Shown piece by piece: positions 20,454 to 31,173 of a stretch of 64,000 nucleotides of DNA. Each line of letters begins with the position of its first letter. Within the stretch, counting starts at the first letter, position 1. The notes beneath the pieces were generated by a model, which saw nothing but the letters and a program-made list of their open reading frames with translations, was not told where the DNA came from and did not search any database. Source of the DNA: Schumannella sp. 10F1B-5-1. Its GTDB lineage: Bacteria; Actinomycetota; Actinomycetes; Actinomycetales; Microbacteriaceae. The translations under genes and the position numbers were made by a program. The DNA lies in contig NZ_VHQH01000040.1 of the NCBI RefSeq assembly GCF_006517535.1, forward strand, positions 1 to 64,000, read 5' to 3'.

Positions 20454-21038
20454 GTGACCGACGACACCTCGCGCCTCGCCGACCTCGAGCGACGACTCGC
20501 CGCCGTGGAGGCGCTGCTCGCCGACGGCGGGAGCCGCGCATCCATCGGGGACCCGGCGACGACCCCGGCCGGCTCGTCGGCATCCGCGTCCGACGACCGC
20601 TTCTGGATCCTCGACGGCGTCAAGCGCCGACTCACCGGGGCCGGCGTCGACGCGGGGGAGACGCCGATCGAGGCCGAGCGCGGCGCCGTCGTCTTCGCCG
20701 GCGCCGTCAGCACGGCGCGCGGTCCGGTCGAATGGCAGTACGGGCAGACCGCGGAGGCGCTGCTCGAGCGCGACTGGGAGCCCTTCGCAGCGGTGCTCGC
20801 CGCCCTCGGCCACCCCGTGCGCCTGGAGCTGCTGCGCGCCGCTGTCGACGGACCGCTCGACACCCACGAGCTGACCGAGCGCGCCGAGCTCGGCTCGACC
20901 GGCCAGCTCTACCACCACCTCACGCCGCTGGTGGCGCAGGGCTGGCTCGTGCAGAGCAGCCGCGGCCGCTACGTCGTGCCGCCCGAGAGGGTCGTGCCGC
21001 TGCTCGCGATCCTGACCGCATCCGGGAGGATCGCATGA
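20454..21038 (+). CDS. ArsR-family/helix-turn-helix regulator
   Basis: A 194-aa regulator. The N-terminal about 100 residues are a Leu-rich segment (LADLERRLAAVEALL, possible coiled coil) and a Ser/Ala linker; the winged helix lies at about 108-190 (VLAALGHPVRLELLRAAVDGPLDTHELTE, GQLYHHLTPLVAQGWL). The extra N-terminal part is unlike minimal ArsR proteins. The GTG at 20454 is chosen from the promoter just upstream. ATGA overlap with the next gene indicates an operon with the beta-lactamase-like protein and a small membrane protein, presumably under autoregulation. Confidence 0.85.
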   Translation: MTDDTSRLADLERRLAAVEALLADGGSRASIGDPATTPAGSSASASDDRFWILDGVKRRLTGAGVDAGETPIEAERGAVVFAGAVSTARGPVEWQYGQTAEALLERDWEPFAAVLAALGHPVRLELLRAAVDGPLDTHELTERAELGSTGQLYHHLTPLVAQGWLVQSSRGRYVVPPERVVPLLAILTASGRIA

Positions 21039-22267
21039 CCCCGAAGCCCGACCGCACCCCGAAGTCCGACCGCGCGCCGCGGCCGAGCGCTCGTGCGGCG
21101 ATCGCCGCCCAGCGCATCCGCCTCGCCGCTCTGCCGCGGCCGACGGCCCTGATCGCCGTGCTGCTGGCCGTCGCCGTGCTCGTCGCGGGCGTCGTGCTCG
21201 CTCCGTGGGGGCCGCGCCTGGCCGAGCGCACGGACTGGTCCGCCGGTCGACCGGGCGCCGACGACGCCCTCGCGACCCAGGTCGAGCGGATCGTCGCCGG
21301 TCAGGGCTCGGCCTTCGCCGGCCAGCGCTACCACCACCTCGTCGCGCTGCGCATCGACGGCGACGGCACCGCGGTCGCCGGCTGGGGCGCCGACGGCGAC
21401 ACCGAGTTCGAGATCGGCTCCGTCACCAAGACCTTCACGGCCTCGCTGTTCGCCGAGGCGCTGCGCCGCGGCGAGGTGACGGAAGACCAGGAGGTCGGCA
21501 CGCTGCTCGATCTGGGCGATGCGCCGGTCGCCGACGCGACGCTCGCCGAGCTCGCCTCGCACCGCAGCGGGTTGCCCGTGCAGCCCGGCAACCTCGCCGC
21601 GCTCGGCCGCAACTACTGGGGCACCCTGACGGCGAGCGACTCGTTCCAGGTGCCGCTCGCGACCCTGCTCGATGAGGCGCGTCAGGCGCCGATCACCGAT
21701 CGCGGCACCTACCTCTACTCCAACCTCGGCGTCGCGCTGCTCGGGCAGGCGCTCGCGGCGGCCGCGGACACCGACTACCGCGATCTGCTGCAGACGCGCA
21801 TCCTCGACCCGCTCGGACTCGACGCGACGACCCTGCCCGAGTACTCCCGCGAGCTGCCCGCCGACGCGCCGCGGGGCTACACCGCCACGGGGCGGCCGAA
21901 CGGCGAGTGGACGCTCGGTCCGTTCGCTCCGGCCGGCGGCATCCGCTCGACCGCGACCGACATGGAGTCATGGGCGCGCGCCGTGCTCGACGGGTCGGCG
22001 CCGGGAACCGATCCCGATCCGCAGGGCGACGCCGTCGACCTGACGAAGCCCCGCTGGAAGGCCGGCGAGTCGCGCATCGGCTACATCTGGCACACGACCG
22101 AGGCCGACGGGCGCACGCTCACCTGGCACAACGGCGAGACGGGCGGGTTCCACAGCATCGTCATCGTCGACCGCGAGCGCGACAGCGCGATCGTCGTGCT
22201 CAGCGACGTCGCGGGCGGGGGAGTCGACGAGCTCGGCTTCGCCCTGATCATGGAGGAGGAGCGCTGA
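21035..22267 (+). CDS. membrane-anchored beta-lactamase-family serine hydrolase
   Basis: A 410-aa protein: basic N-terminus, one transmembrane helix (about 37-56) and an extracytoplasmic serine-hydrolase domain. SxxK is SVTK (Ser129, Lys132), the tyrosine motif is LYSNLGVALLG, and the third motif is HNGETGG instead of KTG, as in class C/esterase-type members. It could be a D-aminopeptidase, esterase or cell-wall-related hydrolase; actual beta-lactamase activity is not implied. Co-translated with the ArsR gene upstream (ATGA) and overlapping the next gene by one base (TGATG). Confidence 0.85.
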   Translation: MTPKPDRTPKSDRAPRPSARAAIAAQRIRLAALPRPTALIAVLLAVAVLVAGVVLAPWGPRLAERTDWSAGRPGADDALATQVERIVAGQGSAFAGQRYHHLVALRIDGDGTAVAGWGADGDTEFEIGSVTKTFTASLFAEALRRGEVTEDQEVGTLLDLGDAPVADATLAELASHRSGLPVQPGNLAALGRNYWGTLTASDSFQVPLATLLDEARQAPITDRGTYLYSNLGVALLGQALAAAADTDYRDLLQTRILDPLGLDATTLPEYSRELPADAPRGYTATGRPNGEWTLGPFAPAGGIRSTATDMESWARAVLDGSAPGTDPDPQGDAVDLTKPRWKAGESRIGYIWHTTEADGRTLTWHNGETGGFHSIVIVDRERDSAIVVLSDVAGGGVDELGFALIMEEER

Positions 22268-22650
22268 TGCCCGGTCTGCTGCCCATCGTCGTCGGCCTGT
22301 TCGCGGCCGCCACCGTGATGCTCGCGCTCCAGCGGGCGGTCGCCGCCCCGGGGCCCGAGGGCGCTTCGCGCCGCGAGCGCGGCGGCTACGCGAGTCGCGT
22401 CGAGCTGCTCGCGGGCTTCCTCACGGCGGGAGGGCTGCTCGCCGTGAGCTGGCAGCTCGTGCCCTGGGCTCAGCTCTGGCTCGTGCCCTGGTTCCTGCTG
22501 ATCGCGCTGCTGGCCGTCGCCGTGCTGCTGGCGGTGCCGCGCTTCGCCGAGGTGCCGTGGATGCGCTCCGGCCGCCGCGGCATCCTGATCGACGCTCTCG
22601 CCGAGACGGTGCTCGTCGCCGGGCTCGCCGTGGTCACGACCGTCCTGTGA
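22267..22650 (+). CDS. small multi-spanning membrane protein
   Basis: A 127-aa protein with about four hydrophobic segments (residues about 3-22, 45-62, 66-86 and 105-125). Start and stop share a base with the upstream gene, so it is coupled to the serine hydrolase. No family recognised; probably an accessory to the hydrolase or its regulator. Confidence 0.65.
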   Translation: MPGLLPIVVGLFAAATVMLALQRAVAAPGPEGASRRERGGYASRVELLAGFLTAGGLLAVSWQLVPWAQLWLVPWFLLIALLAVAVLLAVPRFAEVPWMRSGRRGILIDALAETVLVAGLAVVTTVL

Positions 22651-22778
22651 TCGCGGTGGCCGCACGCGCACTGCACGCGCACGGCGGCGGCGACCGCGAG
22701 CCGCGGCGCGGAAGGCGCATCCCGCGGCGCACCTAGACTGGAGCGGTTCCCCCTGAAGCTCACGCGCGACGGAGACGC

Positions 22779-23078
22779 ATGTCCGAAATCACGCCCGAGG
22801 TCGTGGCCCACCTGGCCGACCTCGCCCGCATCGCCCTCACCGATGACGAGATCCAGAAGCTCACCGGCGAGCTGGGCTCGATCGTCGACAACGTCGCCAA
22901 GGTGAGCGAGGTGGCCACGCCCGACGTGCCGGCCACGAGCCACCCGATCCCGCTGAGCAACGTGACCCGCGCCGATGTGCCGGGCGAGACGCTCACCCCC
23001 GCGCAGGCGCTCGCCGGCGCGCCCGAGCACGCCTCCGACCGCTTCAAGGTCAGCGCGATCCTGGGGGAGGAGCAGTGA
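22779..23078 (+). CDS. gatC: Asp-tRNA(Asn)/Glu-tRNA(Gln) amidotransferase subunit C
   Basis: A 99-aa subunit that stabilises GatA-GatB. Recognised from [17 protein letters not shown], the mid-region [10 protein letters not shown] and [15 protein letters not shown] (22734-22739) is the likely -10 box and GGAG precedes the ATG by 4 nt, so this operon has a leader of about 33 nt, unlike many neighbours. Overlaps gatA by 4 bp. Confidence 0.95.
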   Translation: MSEITPEVVAHLADLARIALTDDEIQKLTGELGSIVDNVAKVSEVATPDVPATSHPIPLSNVTRADVPGETLTPAQALAGAPEHASDRFKVSAILGEEQ

Positions 23079-24595
23079 GCGGCACCGAGCTGTCGAGCCT
23101 GATCACGGCGACCGCCGCCGACCTGGCGGCGAAGCTCGCCGCGGGCGAGGTCTCGAGCGCCGAGGTGACGCAGGCGCACCTCGACCGCATCGCCGCCGTC
23201 GAGCCGAGCGTGCACTCCTACCTGCACGTGAGCGAGCAGGCGCTCGCCACGGCCGAGGCGATCGACGCCCGCCGCGCCGCCGGCGAGACGCTGCCCACCC
23301 TGGCCGGCGTGCCGGTCGCGATCAAGGACGTGCTCTGCACCGTCGACATGCCGTCGACCGCCGGCAGCCGCATCCTCGAGGGCTGGGTTCCGCCCTACGA
23401 CGCGACGCCCGTGCGCAAGCTGCGCGAGAACGGCCTCGTGCCGCTCGGCAAGACCAACATGGACGAGTTCGCGATGGGCTCGTCGACCGAGTACTCGGCC
23501 TACGGCCCCACCCGCAACCCGTGGGACCTCGAGCGCACCCCCGGCGGCTCGGGCGGCGGCTCGGCCGCAGCCGTGGCGGCCTTCGAGGCGCCTCTCGCGC
23601 TCGGCTCCGACACGGGCGGCTCGATCCGCCAGCCCGCCGCGGTCACCGGCTCGGTCGGCGTCAAGCCGACCTACGGCGGCGTCTCGCGCTACGGCGCGAT
23701 CGCGCTCGCCTCGTCGCTCGATCAGGTCGGCCCGGTCACCCGCACGGTGCTGGATGCGGCGCTGCTGCACGACGTGATCGGCGGCCACGACCCGCGCGAC
23801 TCGACCTCGCTCACCGACGCCTGGCCCAGCTTCGAGCAGGCCGCCCGTCGTGGCGCCGAGGAGGGCTCGCTCAAGGGCCTCAAGGTCGGCGTCGTGACGG
23901 AGCTCGCGGGTGGCGAGGGCTTCCAGCCCGGCGTGCTCGCCCGCTTCCGCGAGTCGCTCGACCTGCTCGAATCGGCCGGCGCCGAGATCGTCGAGGTCGC
24001 GGCCCCGAACTTCGAGTACGCGATCTCGGCGTACTACCTGATCCTCCCCGCTGAGGCATCGAGCAACCTCGCCAAGTTCGACTCCGTGCGCTTCGGCCTG
24101 CGCGTCACCCCGCCCGGCGGCGGCACGGTCGAGCAGGTCATGGCCGCGACCCGCGAGCAGGGCTTCGGCCCCGAGGTGAAGCGCCGCATCATCCTGGGCA
24201 CCTACGCGCTCTCGGCCGGCTACTACGACGCCTACTACGGCAGCGCGCAGAAGGTGCGCACGCTCATCCAGCGCGACTTCGCTGCCGCGTTCGAGCAGGT
24301 GGACGTTCTCGTCTCGCCCTCGGCGCCGACCACGGCCTTCGAGTTCGGCGCGAAGACCGCCGATCCGCTGTCGATGTACCTCAACGACCTCACGACGATC
24401 CCGGCGAACCTGGCGGGCGTGCCCGGCATCTCGCTGCCGGCCGGACTGGCCGAGGAGGACGGACTGCCGGTCGGCATCCAGTTCATGGCTCCGGCGCGGG
24501 CCGACGAGCGGCTCTACCACGTGGGCGCGGCCCTCGAGGCGCTGCTGGTCGACCGCTGGGGCGGCCCGCTGCTGGCGCAGGCGCCCGCGCTCTGA
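23075..24595 (+). CDS. gatA: Asp-tRNA(Asn)/Glu-tRNA(Gln) amidotransferase subunit A
   Basis: A 506-aa amidase releasing ammonia from glutamine for transamidation of mischarged tRNAs. The Ser-cisSer-Lys triad is visible in VAIKDVL (Lys), [13 protein letters not shown] (cis-Ser) and [13 protein letters not shown] (nucleophile Ser). GTG start in a GTGA overlap with gatC. gatB is not next in line: a small opposite-strand gene intervenes. Confidence 0.96.
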   Translation: MSGTELSSLITATAADLAAKLAAGEVSSAEVTQAHLDRIAAVEPSVHSYLHVSEQALATAEAIDARRAAGETLPTLAGVPVAIKDVLCTVDMPSTAGSRILEGWVPPYDATPVRKLRENGLVPLGKTNMDEFAMGSSTEYSAYGPTRNPWDLERTPGGSGGGSAAAVAAFEAPLALGSDTGGSIRQPAAVTGSVGVKPTYGGVSRYGAIALASSLDQVGPVTRTVLDAALLHDVIGGHDPRDSTSLTDAWPSFEQAARRGAEEGSLKGLKVGVVTELAGGEGFQPGVLARFRESLDLLESAGAEIVEVAAPNFEYAISAYYLILPAEASSNLAKFDSVRFGLRVTPPGGGTVEQVMAATREQGFGPEVKRRIILGTYALSAGYYDAYYGSAQKVRTLIQRDFAAAFEQVDVLVSPSAPTTAFEFGAKTADPLSMYLNDLTTIPANLAGVPGISLPAGLAEEDGLPVGIQFMAPARADERLYHVGAALEALLVDRWGGPLLAQAPAL

Positions 24596-24605
24596 TCGCT
24601 GACGC

Positions 24606-24950
24606 CTAGGACGCGATGCGGCGGGCGGACTCGGTGTGCGTCTCGCGCAGGTCGCGCAGACGCGCGTTGCCGGCGGCAACCGAGGCGGTGCGCGCCGCGA
24701 GCGCGGCGCTGCGGGTCGTGAGCTCGACGCCGGTCTCGGCCAGCTCGGCGGCGCGCGCGGCGAGCGTCTCGGGGCTCGGCACGCGGGGCGGCTCGGCCCG
24801 CGACGGCCAGACGACGCGCTCGGCGCTCTCGCCGTCGAAGGGCTCCAGCCGCACGGCGGTCCAGGTGAGCCAGCGCTGGATGAGGAGGACGCCGCCCCCG
24901 ATCACCACGACGGCGATCAGGATCGTGAGGAACACCTCCGGCAACGACAT
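24606..24950 (-). CDS. small single-pass membrane protein with helical cytosolic part
   Basis: A 114-aa protein. One transmembrane helix (about 5-24, FLTILIAVVVIGGGVLLI), then a soluble region whose C-terminal half is Ala/Glu/Arg-rich with heptad-like spacing (coiled-coil candidate). No family recognised. It lies on the opposite strand between gatA and gatB, ending 11 bp from the gatA stop. Confidence 0.6.
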   Translation of the reverse strand: MSLPEVFLTILIAVVVIGGGVLLIQRWLTWTAVRLEPFDGESAERVVWPSRAEPPRVPSPETLAARAAELAETGVELTTRSAALAARTASVAAGNARLRDLRETHTESARRIAS

Positions 24951-25101
24951 GTGTCGACCGTGCCAGGAACCGAATGCGACGTCGAGTCAGCATTTGGGGG
25001 GACTCGATGCGTGCGCATCCACTCGGCGGGTGTCGTGATGCGGTGCCGGGGCGGTCCGGGCGCGGCCGAACCGTCACTCGGGCCTCGGTAGACTCGACCG
25101 C

Positions 25102-26616
<1,515 letters not shown>

Positions 26617-26626
26617 GCTTCGACGG

Positions 26627-26660
26627 CGAGGGGCGGGGATGCGCGCATCCCCGCCCCTCG
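26627..26660. terminator. 34-bp perfect palindrome between convergent genes
   Basis: CGAGGGGCGGGGATGCG is followed directly by its exact reverse complement, 11 nt after the gatB stop. It is symmetric, so it could terminate transcription from both sides. Confidence 0.7.
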
Positions 26661-26665
26661 TCGTT

Positions 26666-26690
26666 CGCACCCCGTCGGCGACGGGGTGCG
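26666..26690. terminator. second hairpin, 11-bp stem
   Basis: CGCACCCCGTC (26666-26676) and GACGGGGTGCG (26680-26690) flank the loop GGC. It ends just before the stop codon of the NYN gene on the minus strand. With the palindrome at 26627-26660 it forms a back-to-back pair between converging genes. Confidence 0.65.
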
Positions 26691-26691
26691 C

Positions 26692-27711
26692 CTACTGCCC
26701 GCGCGTGTGCGGGCGCAGCTTGAGCCGGCGCTCGTTGGGCTGCGTCTTGGGCTTGATCTCGACGAGGCCCTGGCGCGAGGTGAGGAAGTCGCCGAAGCTG
26801 TCGTAGCCGAGCGATTTCTCGCGGAACGCCGAGTTGAGGCGCAGCATCTGCGTCTTCACCTCGCTGGGGTGCAGCCATTCCTCGTCGTCCTTCTCGGCGA
26901 CGAGCTGCATGGCCCGCACGAGCAGCTTGGATGCGGCGGCCTTCGACATGCGCGGGGTCGCGGCCGCGCTGTCGTCGGCATCGGCGGCGTCGTCCGACGA
27001 GCTCACGTCGCCGCGGGCGATGCCGGTGCCGGTCGTCGTGGCGGTCGCGGTCGCGGCGGAGGCCGCCGAGCCGCGCGATCCCCTCGCCGCGGGGGCCGCG
27101 GCGACCTCGTCCTCGTCGTCGTCCTCGTCGATCTCGTCGTCGAGCAGTCCGGGCAGGTCCTCGTAGAGGGTGAAGACGTCGCAGGCCTTGATGAGGGCGG
27201 CGCCGGTCGAGCCGCCGACGCCCACGCCGACGACCGTGCGGCCGAGGCGACGGGCGCGCTGCGCGAGCGCGACGTAGTCGGAGTCGCCGGCGACGATCAC
27301 CACGTGCGTCACGTCGGGCAGGCGGAACAGGTCTTCCACCACATCCACCGAGAGCCGGATGTCGGCGCCGTTCTTGCCGCTCGCCGACTGGAACAGCTGG
27401 GTGAGGTCGATCGCGCGGTCGGTGAGCTGGGCGTAGTAGCTGGCGTTCGCCGGCACCGACCAGTCGGCGTAGGCGCGCGAGAGCACGACGGGCCCGAACG
27501 ACGAGCCGTAGTCGAGGATCGCACCGAGGTCGACCTCGGCCTGCTTGAGCTTGCCGCCGACGACGCTCGCCGAGCCCATCACGTGGGCGCGGGCGTTGTC
27601 GCGACGCCAGGCCTCGCGACCCTCCGGGCGGAAGGTGCGGTCGTAGTTCGACATGACGATGTTGTCGAAGTCGATGTAGACGGCGACGCGAGGGCTCTGA
27701 GCTTCGACCAT
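26692..27711 (-). CDS. NYN-domain (LabA/PIN-like) protein with C-terminal LOTUS/OST-HTH domain
   Basis: A 339-aa protein. Residues about 8-165 are a NYN/PIN-like RNase fold with the acidic clusters YIDFDNI and VAGDSDYVAL and a buried IRLSVDVVEDL segment, typical of metal-dependent ribonucleases. An acidic, Thr/Ala-rich linker (about 170-245) leads to a winged-helix LOTUS/OST-HTH domain (about 250-330; LLVRAMQLVAEK.., YDSFGDFLTSRQGLVEI), which binds RNA (G-rich or G4 RNA in studied cases). RNA cleavage or surveillance is inferred. TAGGCT ends 6 nt before the ATG (leaderless). Confidence 0.87.
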   Translation of the reverse strand: MVEAQSPRVAVYIDFDNIVMSNYDRTFRPEGREAWRRDNARAHVMGSASVVGGKLKQAEVDLGAILDYGSSFGPVVLSRAYADWSVPANASYYAQLTDRAIDLTQLFQSASGKNGADIRLSVDVVEDLFRLPDVTHVVIVAGDSDYVALAQRARRLGRTVVGVGVGGSTGAALIKACDVFTLYEDLPGLLDDEIDEDDDEDEVAAAPAARGSRGSAASAATATATTTGTGIARGDVSSSDDAADADDSAAATPRMSKAAASKLLVRAMQLVAEKDDEEWLHPSEVKTQMLRLNSAFREKSLGYDSFGDFLTSRQGLVEIKPKTQPNERRLKLRPHTRGQ

Positions 27712-27769
27712 GCCGCGAGCCTAGCGAGGGGCGGCGACGTGACGGCCGGGTCCGCATCCCGGGAGAGCG

Positions 27770-27801
27770 TTGACAGCGATGCATTAGTGATATATCGTTA
27801 A
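27770..27801 (+). promoter_or_regulatory. promoter overlapping a PadR-type operator
   Basis: TTGACA (27770-27775) is a consensus -35 box; TGaTATATC (27788-27796) fits an extended -10. The latter is embedded in TTAGTGATATATCGTTAA (27784-27801), a near-palindrome centred on GATATATC with TTA/TAA ends, resembling sites bound by PadR proteins. Autorepression of the gene at 27850 is inferred. Confidence 0.65.
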
Positions 27802-27849
27802 CGCATCACGGAAGTTACGTGACCCAATCGAACGAGAGGATGTGGACGC

Positions 27850-28569
27850 ATGACCCGCGAACACTTCAGCCCCGCAGAGGACATTCCCTTCGGCCGCCGT
27901 GGCGGCCGTCGCTTCGGGCCGGACGCCCGATACCCGCACGAGATGCACGGCCACGGCCACGACGGCCGCCGTCACCACGGCGAGTCGCACCAGAGTCGCG
28001 GCCGCGGACCGCTCGACCACGGATTCGGCGCCGGAACCGGCTTCGGACCCGGGGGCCCCTTCGGTCCCGGCTTCGCCGGTCCCGGATTCCCCGGCTTCCC
28101 CGGTGGACCCGGACCCTTCGGCCGCCGCAGCCGTCGCGGCAAGGGCGACGTGCGCTCGGCCATCCTGTCGCTGCTCGGCGAGGGCCCGAACAACGGCTAC
28201 GGCCTCATGAAGGCCATCGCCGAGAAGACCGACGGCGCCTGGCGCGCCAGCCCGGGATCGGTGTACCCGACCCTGCAGCAGCTGGTCGACGAGGAGCTCA
28301 TCGTCGCGCGCGGCGAAGGCCGCGGCACCGAGTACGAGCTCAGCGAGACCGGCCGTGCCTACCTGGCCGACAACCAGGAGCAGATCGACGCCGCCTGGGA
28401 GCGCACCCCGCGCCCGACCGAGTCGATGCACGAGCTCGGCGAGAGCATCGGCAAGCTCATGGGCGTCATCGGCCAGTTCCACCACGGAGCCACCGAGGCC
28501 CAGCGCAAGGCCGCCGTCGAGAAGCTCGACGAGGCGCGCCGCGCGCTCTACCTGATCCTGGCCGAGTGA
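27850..28569 (+). CDS. PadR-family regulator with His- and Gly/Phe-rich N-terminal extension
   Basis: A 239-aa protein. The PadR winged helix begins near residue 98 (VRSAILSLLGEGPNNGYGLMKAI, GSVYPTLQQLVDEELI, RGTEYELSETGRAYL) and is followed by a helical dimerisation tail (about 185-239). The first 95 residues are unusual: a His-rich stretch (EMHGHGHDGRRHHGESHQ) and a Gly/Pro/Phe-rich stretch of GF and GPG units. The extension is probably disordered and might bind metal ions. The regulated target is unknown; an operator lies over its own promoter. Confidence 0.88.
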   Translation: MTREHFSPAEDIPFGRRGGRRFGPDARYPHEMHGHGHDGRRHHGESHQSRGRGPLDHGFGAGTGFGPGGPFGPGFAGPGFPGFPGGPGPFGRRSRRGKGDVRSAILSLLGEGPNNGYGLMKAIAEKTDGAWRASPGSVYPTLQQLVDEELIVARGEGRGTEYELSETGRAYLADNQEQIDAAWERTPRPTESMHELGESIGKLMGVIGQFHHGATEAQRKAAVEKLDEARRALYLILAE

Positions 28570-28614
28570 TCACAACCCGGCGACCTTCATCTCCCGCGCC
28601 GTAGCGTGAGGAGC

Positions 28615-29253
28615 ATGAAGGTCGCCGTTCTGGGAATCACCGGGTACACCGGATCCAACATCGCCCGCGAGCTCGTCGCCCGCGGGCACGACGTCACCGG
28701 GCTCGCCCGCCGCACCCTCGATGCGGACATCCCCGAGGGAGTCCTCGCGGTGGCCGGCGACGTGCACGACCCCACCACGATCGCGACCATCACGCAGGAT
28801 GTCGACGCGATCGTCAGCGCGACCCGCGGCCACATGGAGGGCGGCGATCTTCCGACGGTGCTGCCGGCGCTCGTCGCCGCAGCCCAGGCGGTGGATGCGC
28901 GGCTCGGCATCGTCGGCGGCGCCTCGTCGCTGCGGCGCGGCCCCGACGGTCCACTGCTCATCGACGACGGCTTCCCCGACGAGTGGCGCAGCGAAGCCGA
29001 GCCGCTGATTGCGGTGCTCGAGACCTTGCGCGCCTCGGATGCCGGCGTCGACTGGTTCTTCCTCAGCCCGCCCGAGATCTACGGCGCGCACAGCCCGGGG
29101 GAGCGCACCGGCGTCTATCGCACGGGCCTCGACGAGCTGGTCGTCGGCGCCGACGGCCGCTCGACGATCGGCGGCGAGGACTACGCGATCGCGTTCGTCG
29201 ACGAGCTCGAGAAGCCGGCCCACCGGCGGCAGCGCTTCACGGTGGGGTACTGA
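28615..29253 (+). CDS. NAD(P)-binding Rossmann protein (NmrA/SDR-like)
   Basis: A 212-aa protein starting MKVAVLGITGYTGSNIAREL, the nucleotide-binding glycine motif GxTGYTG. The rest follows the short atypical SDR pattern (DVDAIVSATRG, WFFLSPPEIYG, DYAIAFVDELEKP), close to NmrA-like or flavin-reductase-like proteins. Substrate unknown. The ATG at 28615 is 7 nt after TAGCGT (28602-28607). It is followed almost directly by an esterase gene, which may be co-transcribed. Confidence 0.8.
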   Translation: MKVAVLGITGYTGSNIARELVARGHDVTGLARRTLDADIPEGVLAVAGDVHDPTTIATITQDVDAIVSATRGHMEGGDLPTVLPALVAAAQAVDARLGIVGGASSLRRGPDGPLLIDDGFPDEWRSEAEPLIAVLETLRASDAGVDWFFLSPPEIYGAHSPGERTGVYRTGLDELVVGADGRSTIGGEDYAIAFVDELEKPAHRRQRFTVGY

Positions 29254-29255
29254 TC

Positions 29256-30014
29256 GTGGCGGTGCTCAGCATCCACCTCGGCGCTCCCGCGCTCGAGATG
29301 CAGACCGAGGTCGTCGTGACCCTGCCCGAGTCGCCGCCGCCCGCCGGCGGCTACCCGACCCTGTACCTGCTGCACGGTCTCGGCGACGACGGCAGCGCCT
29401 GGACGCGCTGGACCGGCATCGAGCGCTACGCCGAGCAGCGCGGCCTCGCCGTCGTGATGCCGTCGGGCGGCCGCAGCTTCTACACCGACGAGGCGAACGG
29501 TCTCGCCTGGTTCACCTGGATCGCCGAGCAGCTGCCCGAACGTCTCGGCGGCATGCTCGCACTGAACCCGTCGCGGGAGACCACCTTCGTCGCCGGGCTC
29601 TCGATGGGCGGCTACGGAGCGCTCAAGTGGTCGCTGCGGTATCCCGAGCGCTTCGCCGCCGCGGCCAGCATGTCGGGCGCGCTCGGCTGGGCCCGGCGCA
29701 TGCCCGACGAGAACTGGCCGAGCGACGACCTGCAGCTGCGGCACATCGTGCTCGGCGACCGGGATGCGACCGACAGCGACGACGACGTGCTGCACCTGCT
29801 CGGGCGCACGGCGGTCGGCGACCTGCCCGCGCTCTACGTCGCGTGCGGCGAGCAGGACTTCCTGATCGAGGAGAACCTGGCGTTCCTCGCGCAGGCCGAG
29901 CTGCTCGGCGTGCCGGTGGAGCGGAACCTGCGCCCCGGCGACCACGAGTGGTCGTTCTGGGATGCGGAGATCCAGCGCGTCATCGACTGGCTGCCGGTCC
30001 CCGCCGCGAGCTAG
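29256..30014 (+). CDS. esterase D / S-formylglutathione hydrolase-like alpha/beta hydrolase
   Basis: A 252-aa esterase of the FrmB/antigen 85-like fold: YLLHGLGDDGSAW oxyanion loop, FVAGLSMGGYGALKW nucleophile elbow, Asp in CGEQDFLIEEN and His in GDHEWSFWD. No signal peptide, so cytosolic. The GTG at 29256 follows the previous stop by 2 nt; another GTG two codons later is also possible. Confidence 0.85.
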   Translation: MAVLSIHLGAPALEMQTEVVVTLPESPPPAGGYPTLYLLHGLGDDGSAWTRWTGIERYAEQRGLAVVMPSGGRSFYTDEANGLAWFTWIAEQLPERLGGMLALNPSRETTFVAGLSMGGYGALKWSLRYPERFAAAASMSGALGWARRMPDENWPSDDLQLRHIVLGDRDATDSDDDVLHLLGRTAVGDLPALYVACGEQDFLIEENLAFLAQAELLGVPVERNLRPGDHEWSFWDAEIQRVIDWLPVPAAS

Positions 30015-30040
30015 GAGCGCGCGGCGCGGATCGACGGCTG

Positions 30041-30253
30041 CTACTCGGTGCCGATGGCCTTGTCGGCCGCATCGCGCGCGCCGTCGACCTGCTCCTCGAA
30101 CTTGCCGCCCGTGACCTTGTTCACCGCGTCGGCGACGCCGTCGAGCACCTTGTCGCTGATGTCCTCGGCCTGCTCGCTCTTCAGCGCGTTCTTCACGTCG
30201 TCGCTGCCGAGGAAGTCCTGCGCCTTCTTGGTGATGTCGTCCAGACCGCTCAT
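30041..30253 (-). CDS. MT0933-like antitoxin-family protein
   Basis: A 70-aa acidic, helical protein: MSGLDDITKKAQDFLGSDD, SEQAEDISDKVLDG and a tail of VDGARDAADKAIG. It matches the short mycobacterial Rv0909/MT0933-like antitoxin family by composition and pattern. No partner toxin gene is adjacent, so an antitoxin role is doubtful here. It might instead be a small stress protein of similar composition. Confidence 0.65.
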   Translation of the reverse strand: MSGLDDITKKAQDFLGSDDVKNALKSEQAEDISDKVLDGVADAVNKVTGGKFEEQVDGARDAADKAIGTE

Positions 30254-30429
30254 GACTCGACCTCTCATCGGGGGATGTGATGCGATCTCATGCTCCCCCT
30301 CCCCGCCGACGCCCACAAGACCCCGGTGGTGAACAGAGTGCCCGGATGCCGTCCCAACCTGCCCCCGATCGGACGCTGAGCGAAGCCCGATCCCGCTCAC
30401 AGTCGGCGCATAGCATTCGAGAGTTCTCT

Positions 30430-31169
<740 letters not shown>

Positions 31170-31173
<4 letters not shown>

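Noticed and set aside
30041-30253. Toxin-antitoxin module
   Set aside because: No toxin-like gene lies beside the antitoxin-like protein on either strand.
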